This document shows, in pieces, positions 8,973-17,745 of a DNA stretch of 64,000 nucleotides. Made by a program: the position numbers and the translations under genes. The number at the start of each line of letters is the position of its first letter. Positions within the stretch are counted from its first letter, which is position 1. Below the pieces are notes generated by a model. That model searched no databases. It was not told the origin of the DNA and saw only the letters and a list, made by a program, of their open reading frames with translations. Source of the DNA: Sphingomonadales bacterium Ga0077559. GTDB lineage: Bacteria; Pseudomonadota; Alphaproteobacteria; Sphingomonadales; Sphingomonadaceae. Location: contig LNFK01000044.1 in NCBI GenBank assembly GCA_001464315.1, positions 1 to 64,000 on the forward strand, written 5' to 3'.

Positions 8973-9991
8973 TGGCACGCGCATGGACTTTGGCTAGCCG
9001 ACCGGCAGGACTTCCCACCGACAACAACTTTGCAATGATTGAAATTCCCGATGCACCATTGGGCGACGACGAATTTCGTGTTTCGAACAGCTGGCTATCG
9101 GTCGACCCGTACATGCGCGGGCGAATGAACGATGCTAAAAGCTATGCCGATCCGTTTGCGCTGGGCGAACCTATGGCGGGCGGTGCGGTCGGGACGGTCA
9201 CGACAAGCAATAATGCCGATTACCCGGTCGGCACAAAAGTGCTGCACATGGGCGGCTGGCGCGACAGCGTCGTATTTGGCGGCGGCAAGACTCCTCCTGC
9301 CGGGATGCCACCTGCGAAACTTCCTGACCTCGGCGTTCCCGACCAGCATTGGCTGAGCATCATCGGCATGCCGGGCGGCACCGCTTGGTTCGGCTTGCTC
9401 AAGGTTGCCGAAGCGAAACCCGGCGAAGTGATTTTCGTTTCCGCAGCGGCAGGCGCGGTTGGCTCGACCGTCACGCAAATCGCCAAGGCGAAGGGCATGA
9501 AAGTCATTGGCTCAGCCGGCGGCGCGGAGAAGTGCGCGTGGGTGAAAGAACTCGGTGCCGACGCAGTGATCGACTACAAATCAGGAAAGGTCCTGCCGCA
9601 ATTGATCTCCGCGCTGAAGGACATAGGCGAGACGGGCGTTGATGTGTATTTCGACAATGTCGGTGGTGAACATTTAGACGCAGCAATGGCGACATCGAAA
9701 GAATGGGCGCGCTTTGCCATTTGCGGGATGATCGACGTCTACAACGACTTCAAGGCGCAGCCGATGCAGTATCTGCCGATGATAATCGGCAAACGGATTA
9801 CCATCAAAGGCTTCCTATACCCCGATTTTTACGCGCAGGTGCCCGAGTTTAATGCCGACATGGCAGACCTCATCAAATCAGGTGCTGTCACCGGACGTGA
9901 GACGGTAAAGGAAGGTCTCGAGAAAACGCCTGAAGCTTTTCTCGGCTTGTTCAGCGGCGAGAATACCGGAAAGATGCTGGTCAAACTTTGA
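8972..9991 (+). CDS. NADP-dependent medium-chain reductase (zinc-free, CurA/PTGR-like)
   Basis: A 339-residue zinc-independent MDR reductase similar to leukotriene B4 dehydrogenase/prostaglandin reductase and CurA, which reduce the double bond of enones with NADPH. N-terminal SVDPYMRGRM (residues about 46-55) is the family hallmark. The nucleotide site is VSAAAGAVGSTVTQIAK (about residues 151-167), followed by GSAGGAEKC. The structural and catalytic zinc ligands of alcohol dehydrogenases are absent. Third gene of the operon. A perfect 18-base palindrome (AAATGCTGCGCAGCATTT, 9999-10016) just after the stop could form a hairpin. Confidence 0.88.
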   Translation: MARAWTLASRPAGLPTDNNFAMIEIPDAPLGDDEFRVSNSWLSVDPYMRGRMNDAKSYADPFALGEPMAGGAVGTVTTSNNADYPVGTKVLHMGGWRDSVVFGGGKTPPAGMPPAKLPDLGVPDQHWLSIIGMPGGTAWFGLLKVAEAKPGEVIFVSAAAGAVGSTVTQIAKAKGMKVIGSAGGAEKCAWVKELGADAVIDYKSGKVLPQLISALKDIGETGVDVYFDNVGGEHLDAAMATSKEWARFAICGMIDVYNDFKAQPMQYLPMIIGKRITIKGFLYPDFYAQVPEFNADMADLIKSGAVTGRETVKEGLEKTPEAFLGLFSGENTGKMLVKL

Positions 9992-10196
9992 TAGCAGAAA
10001 ATGCTGCGCAGCATTTCGGTGAAAAATCATCGAAATTCTGCGTTGTCAGCTACGTGTGCCGTAACGTCAACCTGCCAATTGTTGCAGAAAAGCATCACTA
10101 TGCAAATTTCACGGAAATCTGCGCTATGGCGCAATGACATTCGTATGCGTTTTCGCTACGTTGTTACAAAATAATGTCAATACAGGAGAGATGACG

Positions 10197-13013
10197 ATGT
10201 CGGGACGTGACAAGACCTTTAGCCACGCATTAAAGTTTTCTGCAGCGTGTATAGCGTTAGCGATGCCAAGTCTGACTTATGCTCAGGAAGCGCCTCAAGC
10301 CGAAGAAACCAATCAGGACGACGAAATCGTCGTTACCGCCCAAGGCCGGACGCAGCTTCTTTCCGACGTGCCTGTCGCAATCTCCGCCGTGAATGCCGAA
10401 ACACTGCAAAACAGTGGCGCGAACGACATCCGGCAGTTGAATCAGGTTGCACCTTCGCTGCTCGTGTCATCAACCGGTACGGAAGCCAACGGTTCGGCGC
10501 GTATCCGCGGCATCGGTACCGTGGGTGATAACCCCGGCCTCGAAAGCTCGGTTCCTGTGTTCATCGACGGCGTCTATCGCTCGCGTTCGGGCATCGGCCT
10601 GAACGAGCTGGGCGAAATCGACCGTGTCGAAGTACAGCGCGGACCGCAAGGCACGCTCGGTGGACGCAACTCTTCGGCTGGTCTCATCAGCATTTATTCG
10701 AAAAAGCCCTCGTTCACGTTCGGTGGCAGCGGTGAGCTGACCTACGGCAATTATGAATTCATGCGGGCCGCAACCAGCTTTACCGGCCCGATCACCGAGC
10801 AGCTCGCTTTCCGTGTTGACGGCGTTTATGTAAAGCGCGACGGTTTCTACAACGACCCACAAAACGGCAAGGACATCAATGACCGCGACCGTTATTTCCT
10901 GCGCGGCCAACTTTTGTTTGAACCCACAGACGCGCTGTCGATCCGCCTGATCGCGGATTACACCAAGCGTGCAGAAAATTGCTGTGCCGCGACATATGTC
11001 GATGGCACCGTAAACCAGTTTGTCGGCGATCTGAACAATCCATCGACACCACTTGCGCCGCTGCAAACCAATGGCAACAACATCATCAACGTGCTACGTG
11101 ACCTCGGCCAGCCGCTGGCATCGTTCAACCAGGGCTATAGCCGCGACGTTTCAGTCAGCCCTAATCGCAGCTTTTTCGGCAAAACCAAAGATTACGGCAT
11201 TTCCGGCCAGATCGACTATGATCTTGGCGGCGCGAACCTGACGTCGATTACCGCGTATCGGCAGTATCGTTCAGGCCAGGCATCGGACACCGATTATGGC
11301 GAAGTCGACATCCTGTATCGCGGCATCGACGACAATGCCTATCGTCAGTTTCACACGTTCACGCAGGAATTGCGCTTGCAGGGTGAAGCTTTTAGCGGCT
11401 CGCTCGACTGGTTGGTTGGCGGGTTCTACGCCAATGAAAAGCTGACCGTTCGTGACAATCTTCGCTTCGGCAACCAATATGGCCGTTTTGCCACCTGCCG
11501 GATCATCTCGGGCGGCGGACTGGCCGGACTATATTCGCCGGGCAGCCCTGGATGTTTGGTACCCGGAGTTGGCCCTGCAACGGTAGCCGGAGCGAGCGGT
11601 GGCGGTGCAACCGGCGCTGCTATTGCTGCCGGTTTTGCAACACTGAATACGCTCAATGATCTGGGCACCACCAATGATCGATATTTCCAGAATGGCACGA
11701 ACTGGGCGCTGTTCACGCATAACATCGTGCATATTACCGATACGCTCGATCTGACACTGGGTGCCCGCTACACCAAGGATAAGAAGCGCTTCAACGCCAC
11801 GTTTGGCAACGACAACGGCGTTTGTACTTCGCTTCAATCCTCGCTGACAAGCGCCCTTACAAACCCTAACGCAACTGCACGTGCTTTGGCGGGAGCATTG
11901 ATCGGACTTGGCTGCCAAGGTAACTCGACTGCAGAGCTTAACGGCGTTTCAATCAACGACCGTCGAAGCGAAGATGAAGTAACTGGCACCGCAATCCTGT
12001 CTTGGAAGCCGGTTGACGATCTGCTGGTATATGCAAGCTTTGCTCGCGGTTACAAGGCCGGGGGCTTCAACCTCGACCGGTCTGCATTGAAAGCACCTAT
12101 TGAAGTTATCGGCGGCGTTCCAACGACAACTTTTGCCGCTGCGGGCGGCGCGCAAGCGCTGGTCGGTAGATTGCAGTTCGATCCCGAACTGGTCGACAGC
12201 TATGAATTGGGTGCAAAATATTCGACTGGGCCGTTCAGCCTCAGCGTATCGGCGTTCCGTTCAGATTTTTCGAATTTCCAGCTCAATACCTTCAACGGCA
12301 CGGTATTCCTCGTGCAAAGTATCAACGGCTGTAACAATCTGATTGGTGGGCCGAACGCCGATACGGATCAGAATGCTTCGGCGGCTGGCAGCAATTTCAA
12401 TGCTTCGCCGAACACAACTGGAACCTGCGCCGCTGGCGATGTAACTTATGGCGTGCGGACACAAGGTGTCGAACTTGAGGCATCACTGTCTCCCGCTCGA
12501 AATTTCCGGGTGGCAGCGGGTCTGACCTATGCCAAGACGAAATACCAAAGTGATCTAATCGGAACTAAAAACGGTACCGCGCTCGATCAGGCGCTTCGCA
12601 AACTCCCAGGCGACAATCTGTCGAATGCGCCTGAACTGGTGGCAACCTCAAGCGTCACCTGGACCCCCGAAATCGGCAGCAGCGGCCTTTCGGGCCTGTT
12701 CTACGTCGATACCCGCCTGACCAGCGACTACAACACCGGTTCCGACCTGTTCCCGCAAAAGGAGCAAGATAGCTTCGCCATATTCAATGCGCGCATCGGT
12801 CTTCGCGGGCCGGACGAGTCATGGGGTATCGAGCTTTGGGGCCAGAATATCTTCAATCAGGATTATGCGCAGGTCGCGTTCAACTCGCCATTCCAGGCAG
12901 GGACGACTGCGGCACCGTTTGTCGATCCGCAATATCCAGGTGGCCGCCAGATCTTCTCGCAGTTTCTTGCCGAACCGCGGACCTATGGCATAACGCTGCG
13001 CGGCAAGTTCTAA
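10197..13013 (+). CDS. TonB-dependent outer-membrane receptor
   Basis: A 938-residue receptor. Signal peptide (about residues 1-29, ending SLTYA), then an acidic spacer and the TonB box DDEIVVTAQGR near residue 40, plug domain (DVPVAISAVNAETL through RVEVQRGPQGTLGGRNSSAG), and a long beta-barrel ending in the aromatic-terminal strand TYGITLRGKF. The extended Gly/Ala/Asn-rich loops (about residues 440-480) are common in sphingomonad receptors. Substrate unknown: no siderophore, vitamin or sugar genes adjoin. I choose the ATG at 10197 because AGGAG at 10184-10188 is well spaced for it; ATGs at 10191 and 10134 fit less well. Confidence 0.93.
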   Translation: MSGRDKTFSHALKFSAACIALAMPSLTYAQEAPQAEETNQDDEIVVTAQGRTQLLSDVPVAISAVNAETLQNSGANDIRQLNQVAPSLLVSSTGTEANGSARIRGIGTVGDNPGLESSVPVFIDGVYRSRSGIGLNELGEIDRVEVQRGPQGTLGGRNSSAGLISIYSKKPSFTFGGSGELTYGNYEFMRAATSFTGPITEQLAFRVDGVYVKRDGFYNDPQNGKDINDRDRYFLRGQLLFEPTDALSIRLIADYTKRAENCCAATYVDGTVNQFVGDLNNPSTPLAPLQTNGNNIINVLRDLGQPLASFNQGYSRDVSVSPNRSFFGKTKDYGISGQIDYDLGGANLTSITAYRQYRSGQASDTDYGEVDILYRGIDDNAYRQFHTFTQELRLQGEAFSGSLDWLVGGFYANEKLTVRDNLRFGNQYGRFATCRIISGGGLAGLYSPGSPGCLVPGVGPATVAGASGGGATGAAIAAGFATLNTLNDLGTTNDRYFQNGTNWALFTHNIVHITDTLDLTLGARYTKDKKRFNATFGNDNGVCTSLQSSLTSALTNPNATARALAGALIGLGCQGNSTAELNGVSINDRRSEDEVTGTAILSWKPVDDLLVYASFARGYKAGGFNLDRSALKAPIEVIGGVPTTTFAAAGGAQALVGRLQFDPELVDSYELGAKYSTGPFSLSVSAFRSDFSNFQLNTFNGTVFLVQSINGCNNLIGGPNADTDQNASAAGSNFNASPNTTGTCAAGDVTYGVRTQGVELEASLSPARNFRVAAGLTYAKTKYQSDLIGTKNGTALDQALRKLPGDNLSNAPELVATSSVTWTPEIGSSGLSGLFYVDTRLTSDYNTGSDLFPQKEQDSFAIFNARIGLRGPDESWGIELWGQNIFNQDYAQVAFNSPFQAGTTAAPFVDPQYPGGRQIFSQFLAEPRTYGITLRGKF

Positions 13014-13034
13014 ACGCCGAGCACAGTCATAAAG

Positions 13035-13062
13035 AAAGGGCCCGTTTCGCGGGCCCTTTTTT
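13035..13062 (+). terminator. Strong terminator between the TonB receptor and the helicase gene
   Basis: Stem AAAGGGCCCG / CGGGCCCTTT with a five-base loop, followed by more T. Flanking A and T runs make it probably usable from both strands, serving the two convergent genes. Confidence 0.92.
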
Positions 13063-13069
13063 GTTGCGT

Positions 13070-14428
13070 TTATTTTGGAATTGAAGCGCTGAGGAAACCT
13101 GGCATCGGGCCATTCCAGCCATCATCGTCCATCGCATCATCGGCTTTTGGCTTAGGCGCTGGCTTTTCCGACAAAGGTTTTTTCGCGCGCGGCACAGGTG
13201 CCGGTACAATCTTTGCTTCTTCAATTTCACGCGCTTCGGCCTTCGGTGCTTTGGCAGGAGCCTTGCGTCCGCGTTTTGCGGGTGCACGTTCTTCTTCACC
13301 CGCCGCGGGGGCCTCGATCTTGCCCAATCGCTCGATCTTGTTGCCGATCAGCTTCTCGATACTCTCGATTGCTTCTTCGTCGGCCTTGGTGACGAACGTA
13401 AACGCCTTGCCTTTTGCCCCTGCCCGGCCGGTGCGGCCGATGCGGTGGATATAGTCATCGGGGTGCCAGGGCGCGTCGAAGTTGAACACATGACTCACGC
13501 CTTTGACGTCCAATCCGCGTGCAGCGACGTCAGAGGCGACGAGCAGGTCGATATCGCCGTTCTTGAACGCTTCCAGCTGCTTCTGTCGGGTCGACTGATC
13601 GATATCGCCGTGGATTTCGCCTGCGCGGAAACCGGCGCGTTGCAGGCTCTGGTTGAGCTCGCGCACCGTCGTCTTGCGATTGCAAAAAATGATTGCGTTC
13701 GAAACCTTTTCGCTGCGGATCAGGTCGGTCAACACATCGCGCTTCTTCGCTGGCGCCACATTGACCAGAAACTGCTCGATATTGATATTCGCCGTCGCCG
13801 GACGCGCAACCTCGATATATTTCGGGTTCGACAGGAATTTGTCGGCCAGCTTTTTGATCGGCGGCGGCATCGTTGCCGAGAACAGCAAGGTCTGGCGCGT
13901 GGTTGGCAGTTTGGTGCAGATATGCTCGATATCGGGAATGAAGCCCATGTCCAGCATCCGGTCGGCCTCGTCGATCACCAGCATTTCGCAACCGGTGAGC
14001 AAAATCTTGCCGCGCTCGAAAAGGTCCATCAACCGGCCCGGCGTTGCAATCAGAACATCAACGCCCTTTTCGAGCGCCTTGACCTGATCGCCCATCTGAA
14101 CACCGCCGATCAGCAGCGCCATCGACAGTTTGTGATATTTACCATATTTCTCAAAATTCTCGGCAACCTGCGCAGCGAGTTCGCGCGTCGGTTCGAGGAT
14201 CAAGCTTCGAGGCATCCGCGCGCGCGCTCGGCCATTGGCGAGCACGTCGATCATCGGCAGAACAAAGCTTGCCGTCTTGCCTGTTCCGGTCTGCGCAATC
14301 GCGATAATGTCGCGCATCATCTGCACTTGCGGGATCGCCGCCGCCTGAATCGGGGTCGGTTCGTCATAACCGGCCTCGGTCAAAGCTCTTAACAATTCGT
14401 CAGACAGGCCGATGTCGGCAAAGCGCAT
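13070..14428 (-). CDS. rhlE: DEAD-box RNA helicase (RhlE type)
   Basis: A 452-residue ATP-dependent RNA helicase. Motifs in order: Q-motif region GYDEPTPIQAAAIPQ, Walker A AQTGTGKT, motif Ia PTRELAAQ, DEAD in VIDEADRMLDMG, SAT in LFSATMPPP, then the second RecA domain with ARGLDV and motif VI HRIGRTGRAG. After about residue 370 a low-complexity Lys/Ala/Pro tail (KRGRKAPAKAPKAEA) follows, common in RhlE proteins and probably RNA-binding. Acts in ribosome assembly or RNA decay, by family. The long frame on the opposite strand is a codon-bias shadow. Confidence 0.93.
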   Translation of the reverse strand: MRFADIGLSDELLRALTEAGYDEPTPIQAAAIPQVQMMRDIIAIAQTGTGKTASFVLPMIDVLANGRARARMPRSLILEPTRELAAQVAENFEKYGKYHKLSMALLIGGVQMGDQVKALEKGVDVLIATPGRLMDLFERGKILLTGCEMLVIDEADRMLDMGFIPDIEHICTKLPTTRQTLLFSATMPPPIKKLADKFLSNPKYIEVARPATANINIEQFLVNVAPAKKRDVLTDLIRSEKVSNAIIFCNRKTTVRELNQSLQRAGFRAGEIHGDIDQSTRQKQLEAFKNGDIDLLVASDVAARGLDVKGVSHVFNFDAPWHPDDYIHRIGRTGRAGAKGKAFTFVTKADEEAIESIEKLIGNKIERLGKIEAPAAGEEERAPAKRGRKAPAKAPKAEAREIEEAKIVPAPVPRAKKPLSEKPAPKPKADDAMDDDGWNGPMPGFLSASIPK

Positions 14429-14547
14429 ATATTATTTCCGGAAATTATAGGGTGTCGTGCTGTCAGGTAATATCCTGCGCCGACTTCCGCGGCCTTTGGT
14501 CTTTACACGGGCAAATGTCAAGGAAATTGGCCGAATGGGCACGGTGG

Positions 14548-15051
14548 TCAGCGCGGGATCAGCAACCTGAATTTATCGACTTCACACTTCGCGCCAGTCC
14601 GTGCGTGGAGCAGGTCGCGGTCGATGCACAATTTACCGTCGTAAGACCGTTCCATATAGGCACCTGCGTAAAATTCGCGCGCTAGGCAGCCATCGCCCAG
14701 ATAGGCGCGGACGAGGACGCCATCGCGGGTCATGATGTCGAGCGTTCGGTCAGGACCCGGACGCGAACCGGCCAGCTTGTCCACCCACAGGCATTTGCCA
14801 ATTTTCTGTTCTTTATATTTGATTTTCGCGGCCGCCTCGCGCTGCGCACCGACTGCGGACGGTACCATCGCCTGGCTTGGCAGGCGAATAATGACTCGCT
14901 GGTCGACACGCACTTGAAAATATGTGCCGTTGAAACGGATGATCGGGTTGAACGGACTGTCGGTCTCGATCACGTCAAATTCAGCCCAAGCCTCACGCGA
15001 CAACATTGTCAGACCAACGGCAAAAAGGACTAAGGCCAAAACTGCGCGCAA
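14548..15051 (-). CDS. Secreted hypothetical protein
   Basis: About 167 residues with an N-terminal signal peptide (hydrophobic residues 4-15, cut near REAWA). The mature part has four cysteines (GKCLWV, DGCLAREF, KLCIDRD, AKCEVD), plausibly two disulfides, and an alternation of hydrophobic and polar residues suggesting a small beta-rich periplasmic domain. I do not recognise the family. The start appears to be TTG at 15051, since the first ATG (16 codons in) would remove the signal peptide; GGAA lies about 7 bases before the TTG. Monocistronic, head-to-head with the FAD oxidase gene. Confidence 0.65.
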   Translation of the reverse strand: MRAVLALVLFAVGLTMLSREAWAEFDVIETDSPFNPIIRFNGTYFQVRVDQRVIIRLPSQAMVPSAVGAQREAAAKIKYKEQKIGKCLWVDKLAGSRPGPDRTLDIMTRDGVLVRAYLGDGCLAREFYAGAYMERSYDGKLCIDRDLLHARTGAKCEVDKFRLLIPR

Positions 15052-15158
15052 GTAAGGTTCCGGTATGATGTTGAAGTTCGAATTGCTTTACCCGGTAGGG
15101 TTGAACGTGGCATGAATTGAACATCACCCAGCCGCTGTCAACCTACTGGGTCAAGTCG

Positions 15159-16598
15159 ATGGAAAATGCTGTGCCAAATATACACGCCCTGTCTGAATTG
15201 CGCGAGTTTCTCGGTCCGAAGGGCTATTGCGAGGACCAAAATGTCATCGCGCCATGGCTGACCGATTGGCGCGGGCGTTTTACAGGTGCAGCAGCGGCGT
15301 TGCTGTCGCCAGCAAATAGCGCCGAAGTGGCGGGCATCATCCGCATTGCGGCGAAGTATCGGCTGCCAATTGTGCCACAAGGCGGGAATAGCGGGATGGT
15401 CGCAGGGGCAACGCCCGACGCTACCGGCGAAGCTTTAATCCTGTCGATGCGGCGCATGGACCAAATTGTCTCAATTGACGAAAAGAGCGGGTTGGTGGTG
15501 TGCGAGGCCGGGGTCATCCTACAAAATCTGCACGACGCAGTAGCCGGCGTTGGCAGGCGCTTCCCGTTGACTCTTGGCGGCAAAGGTTCGGCAACCGTCG
15601 GCGGCCTCGTGTCGACCAATGCTGGCGGCACACAGGTGCTGCGGCACGGGACGATGCGGCAATTGGTTGCAGGCATCGAAGCCATATTGCCCGACGGTTC
15701 GATCTATAACGCCATGGCACCACTCAAGAAGGACAATCGCGGCTATGACCTGAAGCATCTGCTGATTGGCGGCGAGGGAACGATCGGGATCATAACCAAG
15801 GCGGTGTTGTGGACAGTTCCCGCCCTAATTGATCGCTGCGTCGTGTGGGCGGGTATCGACAGCCCACAGCAAGCCTATCAGCTATTGCTTTTCATGCAGC
15901 ATCATGGCCGCGACCGCCTTGAAGGCTTCGAGATTTTGCCCGACCGTGCGCTACATGCTGTTGTCAAGCATATCGCCGGAACCCGCGCTCCGCTTGGCAC
16001 GCCGCATCGCTGGCATGCGCTGATGGAATTCGTGCAGGACGACGTCACCCAGACCAGCCCCGCGGAACTGGCGACGCAATTGCTTGAACGCGCTATCGGC
16101 GAAGATTTGCTTGAAAATGCCACCATTGCCAGCAGCGAAGCGCAGGCCGAGGCTTTCTGGAAAATCCGCGACTCGATCGCCGAAGCTGAGCGCGCTGAAG
16201 GCCCCGCCTTACAGCATGATATCAGCGTTCCAGTTGATACGATGGCGCGCTTTATCGAACAGGAATCGCCCGTGATCGAGGCCAATCATCCCGGCACCAA
16301 AACCGTAGCCTTCGGACATTTGGGCGATGGTAATATCCACTTTCACGTCAAGGCACCTGCTGGCGCCGATGTGGCTTCATGGTATGCTGGCGATGGCAAG
16401 ACTATTACGTCGCATATCTATGACCGCGTGCGCGATTATGGCGGGTCATTGTCCGCCGAACATGGGATCGGTCAGGCCAAAATTGCCGAATTCGAACGCT
16501 TGACTGACCCGGCGCGATTAACGGCGCTGCGCGGCATCAAAAATGCACTCGATCCGCTTGGCATTATGAACCCCGGAAAGCTTGTTCCGCTTGCCTAA
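15159..16598 (+). CDS. FAD-linked D-2-hydroxyacid dehydrogenase (GlcD/D-lactate/D-2-hydroxyglutarate type)
   Basis: A 479-residue flavoprotein. The PCMH-type FAD domain shows PIVPQGGNSGMVAGATP (about residues 68-84) and GGLVSTNAGGTQVLRHG. The C-terminal FAD-oxidase domain carries the metal/substrate motifs GHLGDGNIHFH and LSAEHGIGQAK, the hallmark of D-lactate and D-2-hydroxyglutarate dehydrogenases. It should oxidise a D-2-hydroxyacid and pass electrons to a carrier. Which acid is not decidable; a D-2-hydroxyglutarate role is attractive but unproven. The frame is open from a TTG at 15117; I prefer the ATG at 15159, where the family sequence begins. Confidence 0.87.
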   Translation: MENAVPNIHALSELREFLGPKGYCEDQNVIAPWLTDWRGRFTGAAAALLSPANSAEVAGIIRIAAKYRLPIVPQGGNSGMVAGATPDATGEALILSMRRMDQIVSIDEKSGLVVCEAGVILQNLHDAVAGVGRRFPLTLGGKGSATVGGLVSTNAGGTQVLRHGTMRQLVAGIEAILPDGSIYNAMAPLKKDNRGYDLKHLLIGGEGTIGIITKAVLWTVPALIDRCVVWAGIDSPQQAYQLLLFMQHHGRDRLEGFEILPDRALHAVVKHIAGTRAPLGTPHRWHALMEFVQDDVTQTSPAELATQLLERAIGEDLLENATIASSEAQAEAFWKIRDSIAEAERAEGPALQHDISVPVDTMARFIEQESPVIEANHPGTKTVAFGHLGDGNIHFHVKAPAGADVASWYAGDGKTITSHIYDRVRDYGGSLSAEHGIGQAKIAEFERLTDPARLTALRGIKNALDPLGIMNPGKLVPLA

Positions 16599-16665
16599 GC
16601 GCGCTTGTCCGCCTAAAGCGCCGCAACGTTTTTTACATCCAATCCTTATTAATACGGAGTTCCTT

Positions 16666-17445
16666 ATGGCCAGCGCGCCCCAAGCCGCCAATCTGCCGCT
16701 TCTTTACAAGGACCTTGTTCCTCTCAACAGCAACGATCACGCCACTTGGAAGACACGCATGCTGGAAAATGCGAAGTTCATGGAAGACCAACACGCAATC
16801 CCGCTGACTATTGAGGAATTCATCCCAGCGTCGCGCAACTACCCGATTATTTTCTCGGCGACTGATAACCCAGTGCCTTTAGTGCTGATGGGAATGAACG
16901 AAGGCGTCAATACATTTATGGGCGAAGATGGCCGCTTTACCAATCCTGTCTATGTCCCTGCCTATGTTCGCCGCTATCCTTTCCTGCTGGCGAAATTGCG
17001 CCCCGATACCGACGAATTGTCCTTGTGCTTCGACCCTACTGCAGGCGCGGTTGGCGAATTTGAAGACGGCATTGCGTTGTTTGATGATGCCAAGCCAAGC
17101 GAGAACACGCAGAATATCTTGAAGTTCTGCGAAGATTTCGAAAATGCCGGCGCGCAAACGCATGCTTTCGTCGAGGAATTGAAGAAGCTCGACCTGTTGA
17201 TGGACGGCGAAGTGTCGATCCAGCAAGAGGGTACGGACAAGCCGTTCATCTATCGCGGTTTCAAGATGATCGACGAAGCCAAGCTGCGCGAATTGCGCGG
17301 TGACGCACTGCGCAAGCTGAACCAGAATGGCATACTCGCGCTCATCCACGCACATCTGTTCTCGCTTCAGCTGATGCGCGAAATCTTTGCGCTTCAGGTC
17401 GCTCAAGGCAAGGTTCCACAGGTAACCGAGTTGGCCGCAAACTAA
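16666..17445 (+). CDS. SapC family protein
   Basis: A 259-residue cytosolic protein of the SapC family (PF07277), named after a Campylobacter surface-layer locus but widespread in sphingomonads and Caulobacterales, often near TonB receptors and tryptophan halogenases. Family features seen: a central GMNEGVNTFMGEDGRF and PVYVPAYVRRYPFLLA (about residues 88-108), the FDPTAGAVG block, and the C-terminal LNQNGILALIHAHLFSLQ. No catalytic residues are known. I start at the ATG at 16666; the earlier in-frame start at 16582 would overlap the preceding gene. Confidence 0.87.
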   Translation: MASAPQAANLPLLYKDLVPLNSNDHATWKTRMLENAKFMEDQHAIPLTIEEFIPASRNYPIIFSATDNPVPLVLMGMNEGVNTFMGEDGRFTNPVYVPAYVRRYPFLLAKLRPDTDELSLCFDPTAGAVGEFEDGIALFDDAKPSENTQNILKFCEDFENAGAQTHAFVEELKKLDLLMDGEVSIQQEGTDKPFIYRGFKMIDEAKLRELRGDALRKLNQNGILALIHAHLFSLQLMREIFALQVAQGKVPQVTELAAN

Positions 17446-17456
17446 ACAGCGTCATC

Positions 17457-17498
17457 GTTATGCCGCCGTGCCGCCAATTTGGAGCACGACGGCATAAC
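17457..17498 (+). other. Hairpin downstream of the SapC gene
   Basis: Arms GTTATGCCGCCGTGC (17457-17471) and GCACGACGGCATAAC (17484-17498) pair with one mismatch around a 12-base loop. No T run follows, so it may protect the 3' end of the SapC mRNA rather than terminate transcription. Confidence 0.55.
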
Positions 17499-17626
17499 GC
17501 CGAGCTCTCATCATTTTGTTGGTATTTGCCTCCGCTGTTCTCAGTCAACACTCGATTCATCACAATGGCGGGAATAATTTTGTCCATAGTCTTGATTTTG
17601 AAATAGCCAGTCCCCATCCTTGTCAC

Positions 17627-17727
17627 AGGACGGAAATCTCCCCTCCCTTTTCCGTCCTACCGGTGCCGTCAGGCGGCACCACTCCCTGAACCTAGGCCAC
17701 CCCGGAATTTTTCCGGGGTGGTTTTTT
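17627..17727 (+). ncRNA. Candidate small RNA with C-rich anti-Shine-Dalgarno loop
   Basis: In a 300-base gene-free stretch, three hairpins follow one another. Hairpin 1: perfect 10-bp stem AGGACGGAAA / TTTCCGTCCT (17627-17636, 17649-17658) closing the loop TCTCCCCTCCCT. Hairpin 2: GGTGCCG / CGGCACC (17662-17668, 17674-17680). Between hairpins 2 and 3 is a second CTCCC. Hairpin 3 is a strong terminator. Alphaproteobacterial trans-acting sRNAs commonly expose CUCC-rich loops that pair with ribosome-binding sites, so the pattern fits an sRNA. The 5' end is not defined by sequence alone; it could also be the SapC 3' UTR. Confidence 0.5.
17697..17727 (+). terminator. Intrinsic terminator of the candidate sRNA / SapC transcript
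   Basis: CCACCCCGGAA / TTCCGGGGTGG stem with a short T loop and a TTTTTT tail, oriented for the + strand, ending 19 bases before the convergent hutG-like gene. Confidence 0.92.
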
Positions 17728-17745
17728 ATGTGCGCCAAAAATCGC

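Noticed and set aside
9999-10016. Perfect palindrome AAATGCTGCGCAGCATTT as a terminator
   Set aside because: No loop and no T run; could be an operator or chance, so it is mentioned only with the neighbouring gene.
13445-14392. 315-codon frame antisense to the RhlE helicase
   Set aside because: Shadow of the helicase gene; no domain and no ribosome site.
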